Shown here: in pieces, positions 32,285-52,830 of the stretch
Layout: each line of letters starts with the position of its first letter
Position numbering within the stretch: position 1 is the first letter of the stretch
Notes under the pieces: model-generated
Seen by the model: the letters and a program-made list of their open reading frames with translations, nothing else
What the model was told of the DNA's origin: nothing
Database searches by the model: none
Made by a program: the position numbers and the translations under genes
Source of the DNA: Argopecten irradians
Taxonomy: Eukaryota; Mollusca; Bivalvia; Pectinida; Pectinidae
Length of the DNA stretch: 64,000 nucleotides
Assembly (NCBI RefSeq): GCF_041381155.1
Contig: NC_091134.1
Location: forward strand, 2,600,001 to 2,664,000
Reading direction: 5' to 3'

Positions 32285-33665
32285 TACATCAAGGAGATAA
32301 TCTACAGTCAAACCCATCTATAAAGACCACTGCAAGGAGATGATCTACAGTCAAACCTGTCTCTAAAGACCACTCCAAGGAGATGATCTACAGTCAAACC
32401 TGTCTATAAAGACCACTCCAAGGAGATGATCTACAGTCAAACCTGTCTATAAAGACCACTCCAAGGAGATGATCTACAGTCAAACCTGTCTATAAAGACC
32501 ACTGCAAGGAGATGATCTACAGTCAAACCTGTCTATAAAGACCACTCCAAGGAGAAAATCTACAGTCAAACCTGTCTATAAAGTCCACTGCAAGGAGATG
32601 ATCTACAGTCAAACCTGTCTATAAAGACCACTCCAAGGAGATGATCTACAGTCAAACCTGTCTATAAAGACCACTGCAAGGAGATGATCTACAGTCAAAC
32701 CTGTCTATAAAGACCACTCCAAGGAGATGATCTACAGTCAAACCTGTCTATAAAGACCACTCCAAGGAGATGATCTACAGTCAAACCTGTCTATAAAGAC
32801 CACTCCAAGGAGATGATCTACTAGTCAAACCTGTCTATAAAGACCACTGCAAGGAGATGATCTACAGTCAAACCTGTCTATAAAGACCACTCCAAGGAGA
32901 TGATCTACAATCAAACCTGTCTATAAAGACCACTCCAAGGAGATGATCTACAATCAAACCTGTCTATAAAGACCACTCCAAGGAGATGATCTACAATCAA
33001 ACCTGTCTATAAAGACCACTCCAAGGAGATGATCTACAGTCAAACCTGTCTATAAAGACCACTGCAAGGAGATGATCTACAGTCAAACCTGTCTATAAAG
33101 ACCACTCCAAGGAGATGATCTACAGTCAAACCTGTTTATAAAGACCACTCCAAGGAGATGATCTACAGTCAAACCTGTCTATAAAGACCACTCCAAGGAG
33201 ATAATCTACAGTCAACCTGTCTATAAAGACCACTCCAAGGAGATGATCTACAGTCAAACCTGTCTATAAAGACCACTCCAAGGAGATGATCTACAATCAA
33301 ACCTGTCTATAAAGACCACTGCAAGGAGATGATCAGTCAAACCTGTCTATAAAGACCACTCCAAGGAGATGATCTACAGTCAAACCTGTCTATAAAGACC
33401 ACTCCAAGGAGATAATCTAGTCAACGTCAAAGACCACTCCAAGGAGATAATCTACAGCCAAACCTGTCTATAAAGACCACTGCTAGGAGATGATCTACAG
33501 TCAAACCTGTCTATAAAGACCACTGCAAGGAGATGATCTACTATCAAACCTGTCTATGAAGACCTCTCCAAGGAGATGATCTACAGTCAAACCTGTCTAT
33601 AAAGACCACTCCAAGGAGATGATCTTACAGTCAAACATGTCCTATAAAGACCACTCCAAGGATAA
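32285..33665. repeat. 43-bp tandem array between NOP2 and SRM
   Basis: The unit is 'aaggagatgatctacagtca' then 'aacctgtctataaagaccac' then 'tcc', in about 31 copies with small deletions near 33410-33430. The part 'cagtcaaacctgtctataaa' resembles the terminal sequence of a MITE I recall as common in molluscs, so the array may be an expanded transposon end. It sits about 1.1 kb past the NOP2 poly(A) signal. Confidence 0.9.
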
Positions 33666-34814
33666 ATCATACAAACTGGAGGACAATTAAGAACAAACAA
33701 AATTTGTATGATAAAACGAACACACATGTATTCTCAGAGTAAATGATTGCTTTTTGTAGAATCACAGACCTATTTCATAGATCAACGTCCAAATTACAAC
33801 AAAATCACATTAAAGACGAAATGATTCTAGAAAAATTTGTGATTAAACCCTATCACCAATAAGACTTCAATACGAGTACAAGGAATTCAATATCTCCATG
33901 CTGATTATCATTGAATGACCCAACCCCTCATTAATTACTTACTGGATTAAGTCTAGTGTTCCTATATTTACAGCGTGAATGTTCAATATATTCAAATTTA
34001 TTTTTGAACACATTGAGTATTTTATGTTCTGAGTTGAGGATGAGTACATTCTGGTCCACATAAACCATGCATTCACTTTGCGCATTCGTACCGGTTGTAC
34101 TTAAGTGATGTGGCACCACCTAATGGAACGCATTTGGATTTTTCCTTGATGGCATTACTCATATGATTGATACCATTGAAATACAAAAGCCAAGTATTTT
34201 TGGTGTTAACAATTTAAAATGGATGTAAAGGTAATACCTATTAAAAAGTTTTACCATATAATGGCATATATTGAAATAGATAATCCATGTAATTTCATCG
34301 GATATAAAAAATTCTCTGTCTTGTTTTCAACAAAGAAAACATTTTGATGACAAATGAAAAATCTTGCGTCTGTCATCTTGGATCAAAGTGGTATGCTTCT
34401 GAAAATGAACCACTTGTACCGTACAGTTCTGCTGGTATGGCACGTTCTATTTGAGATACAGCAGATTCATATTGATACAACTGGTACGAATGTACAAATG
34501 AAACGCACAAAAGATTCAATTACCATAACATGAATATGAATTAGAAGAGGCTTGTACACAGTTATACAAAAACATGTACAAAACAGTACGTAAGTGGTGA
34601 TACATGTATTACAACCCTATTCCTTTGCTCATTTGAGAACATACTCAATACATTTTTTCACAAATAATAAATTTCAAATATTACACAGCTTTATTCTTAA
34701 ATAAAATTACCAGAAGAAAACTGAAAGTCATTGAACAGAGTCTGCTGAGGAAACAGTTAAGTTTTCAGTTCTGTTTGTGACAAAAATGGATAAAGGAAAT
34801 TAAGTAACTTTATT
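33666..34814. other. Intergenic, no feature seen
   Basis: AT-rich sequence beyond the array. I see no exon, RNA gene or clear transposon ends here. Confidence 0.4.
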
Positions 34815-35232
34815 AAAGGCCCACTACCATTCCGAAACAGCTTTTATTTTTTTTCAAATGGGAATGTAAAACGACATTGATAATTTTGTAGAATGGCAAA
34901 ATTTATTAACTTAACGTTAATACTACACTTATTATCACCTCCTTAATACTACACTTATTATCACCTCCTAAACAATTTAATTAAAATAAATTTAATGTTA
35001 ATTTTCGTAACGCAGGTCGTCTTATGTTTCCTGCTGTTGTCCTAAATACCGTGCGTTAGTTGATTTATCACTGCGCCAGATGGCAAACATTTCTCTGTCA
35101 ACATAGATTACGCAGGCAAACTTTCATTTGTTTGGTGTTGTAACCTCATCTTAGGCCATCGATATAATTTTTCTTTTACATTATTGTTTTTAAGAAACCT
35201 TTATTTTTTGTTTAGGAAAAGTAGTGGGCCTT
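34815..35232. mobile_element. MITE with AAGGCCCACTACC ends, next to the SRM 3' UTR
   Basis: The left end 'aaaggcccactaccattcc' and the right 'ggaaaagtagtgggcctt' are inverted repeats. Inside, 'taatactacacttattatca' plus 'cctcc' is directly duplicated (34918-34967). On the minus strand it supplies AATAAA at 35205-35200, about 200 bases after the SRM stop, so the SRM transcript may end within it. Confidence 0.65.
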
Positions 35233-35401
35233 GAAGAGTTCTATTTCTGCCCAGTGAAAAAACACTTGTATAAATCAGAGTGTCCAACTTGATTCTGATT
35301 GGATCCTCAGTGGTCCCAGCAGAGGTCAGATGGAGGTAGAGGTCACACTGGTCAGTGTCCAGTGCGTCACACTTACAGTCAGAAAACAAAAGCAGTGGTC
35401 A

Positions 35402-43491
<8,090 letters not shown>

Positions 43492-43700
43492 TTAAAGATG
43501 CATGTAAACACCGACAAGATTATTTTTCATTCTGCGTATTGCTTTTTTTAAACAAAGTTAATTAGTATAAAATGACTTTATAGCCAACTAAAGAGACTGG
43601 TATTGACTGCCATCCATAGTGATACGATAAAAGTACATGTATATATAGAGACAGTGTAGGTTACCTCCCTTACATCATGTCAGAGACATGTTTCTTTTTT

Positions 43701-43794
43701 ATGTTATGGAGATAGCACAGAAATCTGAGTGTACTCTATATAAATATTTATGATGAGGGTACACTAAGATTTTTGTATTATATTCCCATAACAT
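43701..43794. repeat. Palindromic foldback upstream of SRM
   Basis: 'atgttatggagatagcacag' then 'aaatctgagtgtac' pairs with 'gtacactaagatttttgtat' then 'tatattcccataacat'. Arms are about 40 bp with mismatches around an AT-rich loop. Confidence 0.55.
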
Positions 43795-45599
43795 AAAACA
43801 TCTATTCAAATTAATCCTTATAGTTCAATTTACTAAAGATAATCTCTTCAATATTCAAAATTCATTTTGGGACTCTTTTGTCTATGGAATCATTACGCCG
43901 TCATCTCAGCCAATCAGAAGCAACGTTACAAACGGCGACGCCATTGTTTCCTATAAGGGCCGATAAAGTATTTTTTTTAAGTCAATAAAAATGTTCGTAA
44001 CAAACAAAATTGAATTATATATACATAAAGATTAGAAACGTATTGATATAATCATACAATTTGCAAGGGTCTGTCATTTGGACAGGGATATCTCATCCCG
44101 AGTGAAAGATTTTGACTGGTCAACCCGAAGCTTGCCGAGGGTTGACGGCCAATATCTTTCTCGAGATATTTTACATTATGAAAATCTTTTTTTAGAAACA
44201 TTTTCAAAGGGTTGAGATTTCCATGTCCTACTCTAGGTAGAGAATGATCCCTTTTCTGCCCCTGTAATTCCCCCCATCCCAGTGTTGAAATAAAACAAAA
44301 ATATGCGATAAAAAAGAAAAAAAAAAAAAAAAAAAAAAAACGAAGAATAATCAATACATCGACTTGGAGATTTCTATTTAACTTTGTTAAAATCTTTGTT
44401 AAACTTATTGTTCTGTGACAAACAAGAATGTAAGTAAATTTAATATATTCACAGGCATAAAAATCTTTAATGATATTGTATGAAAAAAGTCTTTCTGCCA
44501 GGTAAATATCAAAGAAAAATGTGAAAGTAGGTGGAATTCCAATTGTGATGATCACTAGGTCAAAGTTCAGCACATGCATGAAGCACGAGCTCGAGTTCGA
44601 ATGTGATATTGATTGTCCAAGTGGACTGCACAGGCTAATTTTTATTTGCATATTACGTTTTATAACTTCCGGTGTATCACGCGAATATGTTCTACGCGTG
44701 CAGGCTTTCTTGTCCTGGATAAGACAGAGACATTTTACCCTCACCTAAAGTAAATATCCCTATCCTTCATATCCATATATGAAAGAGTCTTTTAATCTCT
44801 TCCCTAGCAACCGCGGAATAACCCTGTCAAGTATGGGAGAATGATTATATCTCAATCCCTTCTGATGGACGTTCAATATTTTACACCTTCGCAGAGAAAC
44901 GCAGTGCCCCATTAGTATATGATTGCCAGTTGCTCATGAATAATCGCTGAAGCGTCACTCTTTGCACATCCAAGTGTTTCACCAAGGGTTAAATTAAATA
45001 CCACTAACACCATGAGTGGAACAACGAAGGATATTGTAGGAATTAGAAAAGCAGACGATACGTAACTCAAATTCTCTACCCACATGTCAAATGGATATAG
45101 AGGCGTAGCAACATTGTGGAGTAAGAAAACAAACCATATACCGATAAAAGTAATATATCAGCATCTGGATCTCTATATGATGGTTTCCAAAGGACCTTCA
45201 GACATACATATGGCGATTGTAGTTTTAAGTAAATGAGAGAACTTCATGAGTATGTGCTAAAACAATTAGTAGTTAACATGCGTTTTCATTATTTTGAAGG
45301 ACTCTTCATCAACGGAAACATGAGCATAGACAACGAAACAGAAAAATAAAGGCTTCAAGATATTGTTCTTGAGCATGATGTGAACTTTCAGCGTGAGGAC
45401 AAAACATTAGGTTGTTCCAAATGTTGTAGATGTTACAACTATAAGAGTTTATCGCGGTTCAATCTTTAGTTCAGAAATCAAGAGTCACCTGGAGTTATTA
45501 GCCAATACCTCAAGCCAGTATATCACATATGTTTACCAGTAGGAATCAGGTCGTAAAGAGGTTCTGTGGAATAATATACACTACACTATTGCCACCCAA
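43795..45599. other. Intergenic with poly-A tract; no gene seen
   Basis: A run of A (44316-44340) splits the stretch. 44090-44170 has degenerate inverted text ('gatatctcatcccgag' / 'ctcgagatatttta') reminiscent of the palindrome at 45776-45910. A long minus-strand frame (44052-44744) owes its length to the poly-A tract and shows no domain. Confidence 0.4.
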
Positions 45600-45770
45600 A
45601 AACGTCAAAGACAAGAGAAGGTGTGGATGCTTTAAATTCTAAAACGTCAACGACAAGAGAAGAGGTGGATGCTATACTTTCGAAAACGTCAGAGACAACA
45701 TAAGGGGTGATGATATTGAATGATATACATTCGAAAACGTCGGAGACAACAGAAGGGGTGAATGATATTA
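45597..45770 (+). repeat. ~48-bp degenerate tandem array, left part
   Basis: Units contain 'cattcgaaaacgtcggagac', 'aacagaaggggtgaatgata' and variants with 'aagagaagaggtg'. The array resumes at 46484-46715 after an inserted segment. Confidence 0.65.
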
Positions 45771-46483
45771 TACAATTATCGACCTATTTTCAGGTGGATA
45801 CGGTGAGTTATAAACCCGAGTAAGTGATATATCCCGAGGCCGGAGGCCGAGGGTTATATCATTTTCGAGGGTTGATAACTCACCGTATCCACCTGAAAAT
45901 AGGTCGATAACTGTTTTATTATATGACACTTACATGATATTAAGCCGGCTCTTCAAAAAGACTTTTAAAACTACAAAAAACAAGATGATATTTGCAAACA
46001 TTCTGTTTACAAAAGCAATTACATGTAGTATATGGTAAATATCCAAATGCTTCTTCTTTAGACTGGTAGAACTGGAATATTGTATCAACTGCAGTCCGTC
46101 TGGCATTCTTGAACGTTTTCCATAAATTGAAGTTTGCAGTTGTCACCGTTGATCGCAGTAAACTTGCTGCCTTCCGCCATATATGTTGCCGACTATAATA
46201 TTGACGTCACAATAGATTATCCCGACGTCATTGAATGAGGGAAATTCCTGTTACGCTATATTTGGGTACGACTTGACGTCAAAAGTGATTATGACGTCAC
46301 ATTTCAAGGGAGTTTTCCTCGATCTATTTTTGACACAGGTTACTGGACTCGCGAGAGGTATCTGGACTGAGTCCAGTAACCTCGCGTGCTTTTCGCCGCC
46401 GATTTCGGGGTTGATATCGCAGTTGATGAATACTTCTGAGAAACGTATTGACCAATCAAAATACAGCAAAAGCACCAGTCATA
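45771..46483. mobile_element. Inserted element with a large palindrome, splitting the array
   Basis: It begins with a perfect 36-bp inverted repeat: arm 45776-45811 ('ttatcgacctattttcaggt' ...) and its complement 45875-45910. The 63-base loop is itself palindromic ('cccgaggccggaggccgagg'). A second hairpin with 14-bp arms AGGTTACTGGACTC lies at 46337-46350 and 46369-46382. 'attatatgac' near 45917 recurs inverted at the right end. Non-coding; class not identified. Confidence 0.6.
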
Positions 46484-46715
46484 TAATAATGAATGATATA
46501 CATTCGAAAACGTCGGAGACAACAGAGGGGTGAATGATATTGAATGATATACATTCGAAAACGTCAGATACAAGAGAAGAGGTGAATGATATGTATTCGA
46601 AAATGTCAGATAAAAGAGAAGAGGGGAATGATATACATTCAAAAACGTCAGAGACAAGAGAAGGAATGAATGCTTTACATCCGAAAACGTCAGTGACAAG
46701 AGAAGAAGTTTCCTT
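46484..46715 (+). repeat. ~48-bp degenerate tandem array, right part
   Basis: It continues the units of 45597-45770: 'gaatgatatacattcgaaaa', 'cgtcagatacaagagaagag', 'gtgaatgatat'. Five to six copies. A reading frame through it is a repeat artefact. Confidence 0.65.
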
Positions 46716-46835
46716 TTGTTTATTAACCAGTAGATGTTTTTAGTTGGAAAACAGTTGGATTGAATGACCATCTCTGACATCAGGGTTTTATCAAGGTGAT
46801 TCACTGAAGGTCCCAAAAAGCTATAAAGACGCAAA

Positions 46836-48155
46836 GGTAAGGCCTAGTGTTCGGCGCTCGCTCATATGGTAAAGGTTCTGAGTAAAGGTTCTGAGCTAAG
46901 AATGCTATAGTCTATAAAGTACCAGTTCTGCTCAGCATAAATGGACTGCGACGACCGATATAGCCGTTGTCGGGAAAATTGCGATCGGTTGGGGTGTGCT
47001 TGTTCGGAGTCTTCGGCGGCATGCTTGAGTTAGCCCGAGAGACTCTGGCCCTGACACCAGACTTAGACATTATGACAGATAGATGTCTGGTTTACGGTCA
47101 GAGCGCAGTGCTATATCAAAAGGTGGAACTCGCCGACACCGTTTGGTATCGGGCCAGGTCATCTCCTATTGAGACTGCTTACAAAACATTACCACCGAGA
47201 AGAGTCACTTTACTTTGTCTTTTCAACAAGTGAATAATTTGTCTACCCAAAGCAATCCATTTTATCATGCATGCACGTTATATTATATCAATACAACTCA
47301 GACATCTATCTGTCCATAACGTCTAAGTAAGATGGTGTCAGGGCCGAGTATCACGGGATAGCTTGAGTTAGATATCACTTAAGGTTGTATTCTTCTGAGG
47401 TTTTAGTCCCGTTGAAGTCTCGTTTTTGACATAGATCAAAGAAGTTATGAGATTTTCAAATAAAATCTATCAATATCTGTAGGAAGTTACCAGTTGCAAA
47501 ATTTTGTCATAAAATATTACATTTCTAGTTTTAGTAGTTTTTTTTATATGGGGATTTTAAGAAATGGCCAATTGGCGGCCATTTAGAAATTCTGTCTTTT
47601 TTCGCTTTGAGTAGAGCCACAGTTTTACCAATTTTTATGAAATTGTTTTTTACTTAAATCATCACTGCGCCAGCATTTCTAGCTGTATAGAGGTAATTTT
47701 TGCTGTAAATCTTTACTGGGGTTAGTGGTAATTAAAATATTGAGCATTAATGTGTGATATGATACACTTTTGTCTCTTTATTTCTACATTTAATGGTAAT
47801 TTGAGGCACAATTATTTTTTACTCGAAATAATATTGAAAAATAACAAATATTCAAATGGGGGCTCTAATGTCTGGTGTCAGGGCCAGAGTATCTCGGGCT
47901 AGCTTGAGTTAGATAGCACTTAAACGGACAAGGGGTCAACTATTATAAAGAAACACAATAAGAATATACCACAGCCTCCAAAAACATACTATCATTCACA
48001 CACGCAACACATACATAGGAGGAGGTCCTTACATAACCCTAGATGTTAACAGGCCCCTAAACCAACCAACCAACCTATCCATCTAGCGATATCTTCTTGA
48101 ACAGAACTCAGAACCTTTATCACACAACCGAGCGCCAAACACAAGTCCTCAAATG
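46836..48155. mobile_element. ~1.3-kb element with long nested inverted repeats
   Basis: The outer left 'gttcggcgctcg...aaaggttctgag' pairs with the outer right 'ctcagaacctttatcacaca' then 'accgagcgccaaacac'. An inner pair, 'gcttgagttagcccgagaga' then 'ctctggccctgacaccag' (47024-47062), is inverted at 47875-47918, with a third partial forward copy at 47333-47372. An open frame through the inner left arm (to 47233, ending 'TLPPRRVTLLCLFNK') matches nothing I know and is probably element sequence. Confidence 0.55.
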
Positions 48156-48159
48156 AGGC

Positions 48160-49240
48160 GGTTTCGAAGGATACGTTAGAAAGAAGAGAAAATATAAGAT
48201 ATCAAATTTAGTCGCCTTTTACTATCATTCACTGAGGACAGCAGGTACCCTACCAACGTGTTTGCAGAGGATAGATAAAGAACGTAGACGATCAATATAA
48301 AAGAATGTTCAAGGATCTCTTTGTCATATTTGCTAATTTATTTAACTGTTGATATTTAGAAGAACAGTGTATCAGGCGATTTTCTTCATCGTGTGAGACA
48401 GTTACTCGAAGTCTGCCACCAAACAACATGAGAGTTGGTAACCTTGCAATACCGACATACATTTTATCAATTTTGTTGTATAATCGATCACAAAAATTCT
48501 GATTATGACGTGATGATCAAACTGATATTTCTGTATTGAAGAATGACAAATATATAACAAACATATAACGGTCTTTGTCAAATAGGAAGACATTCAGCCA
48601 TTCTGGTATTTGGCTGCTCAGCATCAGTCAATATCTGTCCAACTTTACTTTGCTTCAAGCCTGTCAGTCGTGTTCGCTGGCATTCATCTATCACTAAGCA
48701 TATCTACTCGACAGTCTCGCGTATGATTCCATTGTTTTTGGTTACATTGCAGAATATTTAATAGTCAGCATAGTCGTGTAGGTTAACTGGAGACAAAACA
48801 ACCTTATCTACTGAGACCGTACATTCAGATTGAGATTGACTATTGATTTTTTTTAAAGTTTCGTTTGTTTCCATTATACACATTAATACAATATAATAGA
48901 ATAAATAAATGTAACTCTTGCTGTCCTTTCCTCATTTTGTAATGAAGGTACCAGTGGAACCTGAAGTGAGTTAGGGTCTTATTTCAAACGAAGAGCTGCC
49001 AGATGTGAAGAAGACTGAACAATCCAGGACGGAATAGGTGCCAGGAAAGCAATATAGATAGCGAAGCACCAATGTGATCTTGCATAGAGATGACGCAAGA
49101 GATCGAGTACATATTTGCACATAATGTGAAAGCAATCCCGATCGTATTGTATCGTTAAACCTTCTAAGCTTCAGCGGTATTGTATTTTTACATACAAGAG
49201 ATCAAATTTCGATAAGCAACGCTATCCTATCATACATTGT
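48160..49240. other. Intergenic, no feature seen
   Basis: No gene, repeat family or RNA is recognised in this AT-rich stretch. Confidence 0.35.
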
Positions 49241-49282
49241 ATACACCATTACCATACCGAACATATCAACTCTACACAAGCA

Positions 49283-49485
49283 GTGGCAAAACACATTCTC
49301 AATCGACTAGGAAATGTCGAATATATCGTTAGCGGTGTCACCAATCTGCGACAGACGCTTGAGATTGACATTTACACCGGAAATAGGTCTGTAATTATGA
49401 TAGGAATGGGCGGGATGGATCACGTGAAAGAGAAAGGAGGCACGCTCCTGACTGACCCCAATTTAGAAGGTGACCACAAGAAAAA
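49283..49485 (+). CDS. Unidentified exon-like ORF
   Basis: I do not recognise this protein. The frame reads 'AKHILNRLGNVEYIVSGVTN', 'LRQTLEIDIYTGNRSVIMIG' and 'GMDHVKEKGGTLLTDPNLEG', with balanced, non-repetitive composition unlike the random frames around it. It meets a plausible donor, AAAAA|GTATGT, at 49485/49486. The frame is open upstream to about 49250 and an AG stands at 49282-49283. No partner exon was found on either side, so it could be one exon of an undetected gene, a retroposed fragment or a pseudogene piece. Confidence 0.3.
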
Positions 49486-49599
49486 GTATGTAATGTTTAT
49501 ATTAGCCGAAATATTTGCAATGCTACCAGATCATGCAATGCTTTGTTTTTCCAATTTAGAACGGACTTGTATCAGAACTATCGAATGGTTATAAACCAA

Positions 49600-51747
49600 G
49601 ATCTAAAGTAATGGCCGAAATATGAGTTTGAGATCGAAATCCCTATTTGACCTTTATTTTCGTAGAAAAGTGAAAAAAAAGAAGAAAAAGAAGGTTCTGT
49701 GTTAAAAAATAAGGATCGGTCGGGTAACCCTAAACAGACATATTTTTTTGGCCTAAGGAAAATAAAAAATGTGTCGCAATCTACAGAGCTTTTGTAAATA
49801 AACCAGTCATTGATATAACAGAGAACTATCCTTTGTAAAATACATTGTGGAATATAATGCCTCAATAAGCCAACTCACAAATTATTATCTAAAAGGAAAA
49901 GTTTTACACATGATGAACAAAGCACACCCAAAGATGTTCCACTACGTTTTATCTACGTCATGTAAGACTTTTACGAGGGATTTTAAGATAATGAAATACT
50001 AGATACTTGCAAACTTGAATTATTATTCCCGAGTTCAAATAATAAATATCGGTGTAAGTGATGTACCGGGCAACAATAGATATTTAACGGATCGGACTCG
50101 GATTCCTCGAAACACAAAGCACCAATAAACTGAAGTTATCTTCATTATGTAACTTAAGTTATGTGTATCTCACTCATTTTAGAACGTAAGATAGTTTAAA
50201 TGCTTTTCTATGACAAATTGAGAGCAACTCATAGACCATACAATTCTAAGTAAACATTTCTGACTCAAGTCTGTGTTTGACCCAAGTTTCGAGAAATCGG
50301 GATCAGATCGTTGTTATCAGCATAATAAAGTAAAATCTTTGTTAACCAAAAGATAAGTACAAAGCCAGTCTTTAGTGATGTCATACCTTGTCATCCCCAC
50401 AGGTAATGTTATCCAGTAGTTAAACACCTACGCTTAGGTGTACTAATGTTGTAAAGACCAAATTAAATGAAATAACAATTAACCAAGATCTTTTGCATGA
50501 CTTCCGGACTTAAAAAGTCATTTAGGTATTTGTCACAATGTTCCGGGAAATATTTCGTTTTACCTACCGGCATCCTATACGATGGAATTCCCGACCGGCC
50601 TCCGCGGGTAATTACCGGCGAATTAATTAGTGTAGATACCATGGAGGTGTACTCGCGTTAATTAATTCCATTGTGTGGGCACTACCTAGCTGGACACATT
50701 TAATGTGTTAAGGTGCGGATGATGAAAATCCTCATCTCTAGGCCGCTAAGTGATCCTGAGGTATGGATGTCACGTAATGAAATAAATATTATCTTCCCCT
50801 TATACTACACATATGAACTTAGAAGAAGTAAAAAGGCCCGGTATTATGCAGGTTTGTAAATATCAATCTTATACAGTTAGCAACAATGTTTCATTATTAT
50901 CAAATAAGTAGCTGTAAATATCGTTATAGAAACCTATCAAATAAGTAGCTGTAAATATCGTTATAGAAACCTGTCAATAAAATAATGAAATATCGGTGTG
51001 AGGGACCCATGGTTAAAATGTCACCGTGATAATTCTCGTTCTGGTTTGGGACATATATCTGAAATTCATACCACCCTGTCGATGGTCCTTTTTTCCTTGT
51101 AAAAACAAATTCGTTATCTATATTTCATTCTATGTTACCAAATAATTTTATTCTAGGTGACCAAATCTAAAATATGTAACAATAAAGTTGAATCCTTTTT
51201 ACAGATACAGAACTATTTATATCATCGCGATTGTGATTTGTGCTCAACCAAAATTCACCAATGAAAAAAAAGAAAGAAATGAAAAAGTGTTTACATAGAA
51301 AATATAACCAATGAAACAGTTTTGTAACATATGAATGATACATGTTTGCAATATGTTAATCCTATTTATCAATATCCATTTACATGTAACTGAAGAATTT
51401 TTGTATCATTAATATACAATTGTATACTAAGTACTTATTATGGAAATATTTTTTTCTTTGTTTAGTCATTGGTTTATTCATTGATTTCATAAAGTTCATC
51501 ATATTGCCGTAAGAATATCCAAAGTTAAAATTTCAGTAAAAGTTGAAATAATTCTTTTTATCGGAAGATAATATCAATAATGTCATTGGCGTTGATTAGA
51601 TTAAAATTTTAAGGCATACAATATAGCATCGATTTTTCCCAAAGTAATGCAACTGTTATCATTTAATTTTAGTTTGTACACAGATAATCATCAATACATT
51701 TATTATCTAGTGTACCTGACTTGGTCTGCGTATTGTTTATAATTGTT
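49600..51747. other. Intergenic; one short exact duplication
   Basis: A 37-bp sequence ('atcaaataagtagctgtaaa' then 'tatcgttatagaaacct') occurs twice in tandem at 50899-50935 and 50936-50972. Around 50580-50720 the DNA is richer in GC with TTAATTA motifs. Nothing else is recognised. Confidence 0.45.
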
Positions 51748-51935
51748 TTACCGCATGCTTTATTACTGGTTACTGAATCATGTTTAGCGTGATAATTTGA
51801 AGTAATTTTTATGTTTGTTGAAGCCAAGTATTCTAGCGGTTTTTGGTTTTAACCCGGATCCACAGGATTGGATGGTGTCTAAGGTTACCGGACGGAAGTA
51901 TGACAATGATACGCTCTAACAGTTCATAAGTACTG
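51748..51935 (+). repeat. Direct repeat, copy 1 (pair with 53342-53515)
   Basis: 'ttttaccgcatgctttatta', 'agcggtttttggttttaacc' and 'taaggttaccggac' recur in the same order and orientation at 53342-53515. Non-coding. Confidence 0.7.
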
Positions 51936-52202
51936 AATTATACAGTGACTATAACAGGTCATAAGGTCATTAAGGACCAAACTACAAGGCAGGCATTAAT
52001 AATGGGATATAAAAAAACTGTATCTAAAAGATCAGGATAAGAAAAAAGACAAGTAAAAGCTAAAACACAAATTGTAAATGTTGATTAATAAAAAGAGTTG
52101 CATAGGATAAAATAGTTTTGGCTAAAACACATGAGAAAACGCATGCACAATGTTGATGAAACTATGAGCGTTGCGTTGATATGATGATAAGATGAGAAAA
52201 CG

Positions 52203-52830
52203 TTAAAATTTTGTTAAATATGTGTGTCCAGTTCGGATCCGAGAGAGAACAACTTCCTCTCTGCGGCCTCTCCGACTGCACAGTTTAGCATTAAGTGCAG
52301 GTTGTATTTTAAATAGTTTATTGTTTGTTTCGGTAGACCACCTTTGTTGCCAATGGTGTTTGATAGCTGACTGAGTAGAAGATTTGAAATCAGTGTAGGA
52401 AAGTTTCAAATCTATTTGTGCTATGCGAAAGGCAGTCTTAGCTGCTTTATCGACCTTTTAATTCCCCTTTATACCCACATGACGGAGAATCCAGAGATAA
52501 GTAATTTGAGTTTTAGAAGCTTATCGAAATGTTTTGGATTGATGCGTTTCTAGGGTTTCTTGATTTCAAAGCCTGAAGAACCGAAGAGAGTCGGAACAGA
52601 TGATTGCCTTTTCAATGCGGTGTTCTTTGATATGGTCAAGCGCCAGACCGATAGCACATGCTTCCGCAGAGAAAATGGAGGCAACATCCGGAAGTCGGAT
52701 AGAGGAACAGTGATTAGATATACAGCATGCTACCGCAATATTATCACCATCTTTGGAGCCGTCAGTGTAGATCTGGAAAAGCCCTACTCAGGGAAAGCCC
52801 TAATGCATTTTCATTTGTAGAAAGGGCTCG
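52203..52830 (-). pseudogene. LINE fragment: RNase H domain and C-terminus
   Basis: The minus strand reads 'IYTDGSKDGDNIAVACCI', 'ASIFSAEACAIGLAL', 'AIICSDSLRFF', then 'WILRHVGIKGN' and 'VDKAAKTA', then 'SYTDFKSSTQSAIKHHWQQR' and 'RREEVVLSRIRTGHTYLT'. This is the order of an RNase H domain (D..E..D plus the HVGI.GN block) and the tail of a non-LTR retrotransposon. Stops and frame changes, for example after HVGIKGN, show it is dead. The RT part is absent, as expected of 5' truncation in reverse. Confidence 0.75.

Noticed and set aside
44052-44744. A 230-codon minus-strand frame, the longest in the window
   Set aside because: Its length depends on a poly-A tract read as poly-Phe, and part of it lies in repeat-like sequence. 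No domain or splice context is seen.
46251-46834. Minus-strand frames over the array and inserted element
   Set aside because: They are repeat translations (for example repeated 'FSNVYHSPLLLYLT').
46967-47233. An 88-codon frame with 'LARETLALTPDLDIM'
   Set aside because: It overlaps an inverted-repeat arm that recurs at 47333 and 47875, so it is more likely element sequence than a gene.
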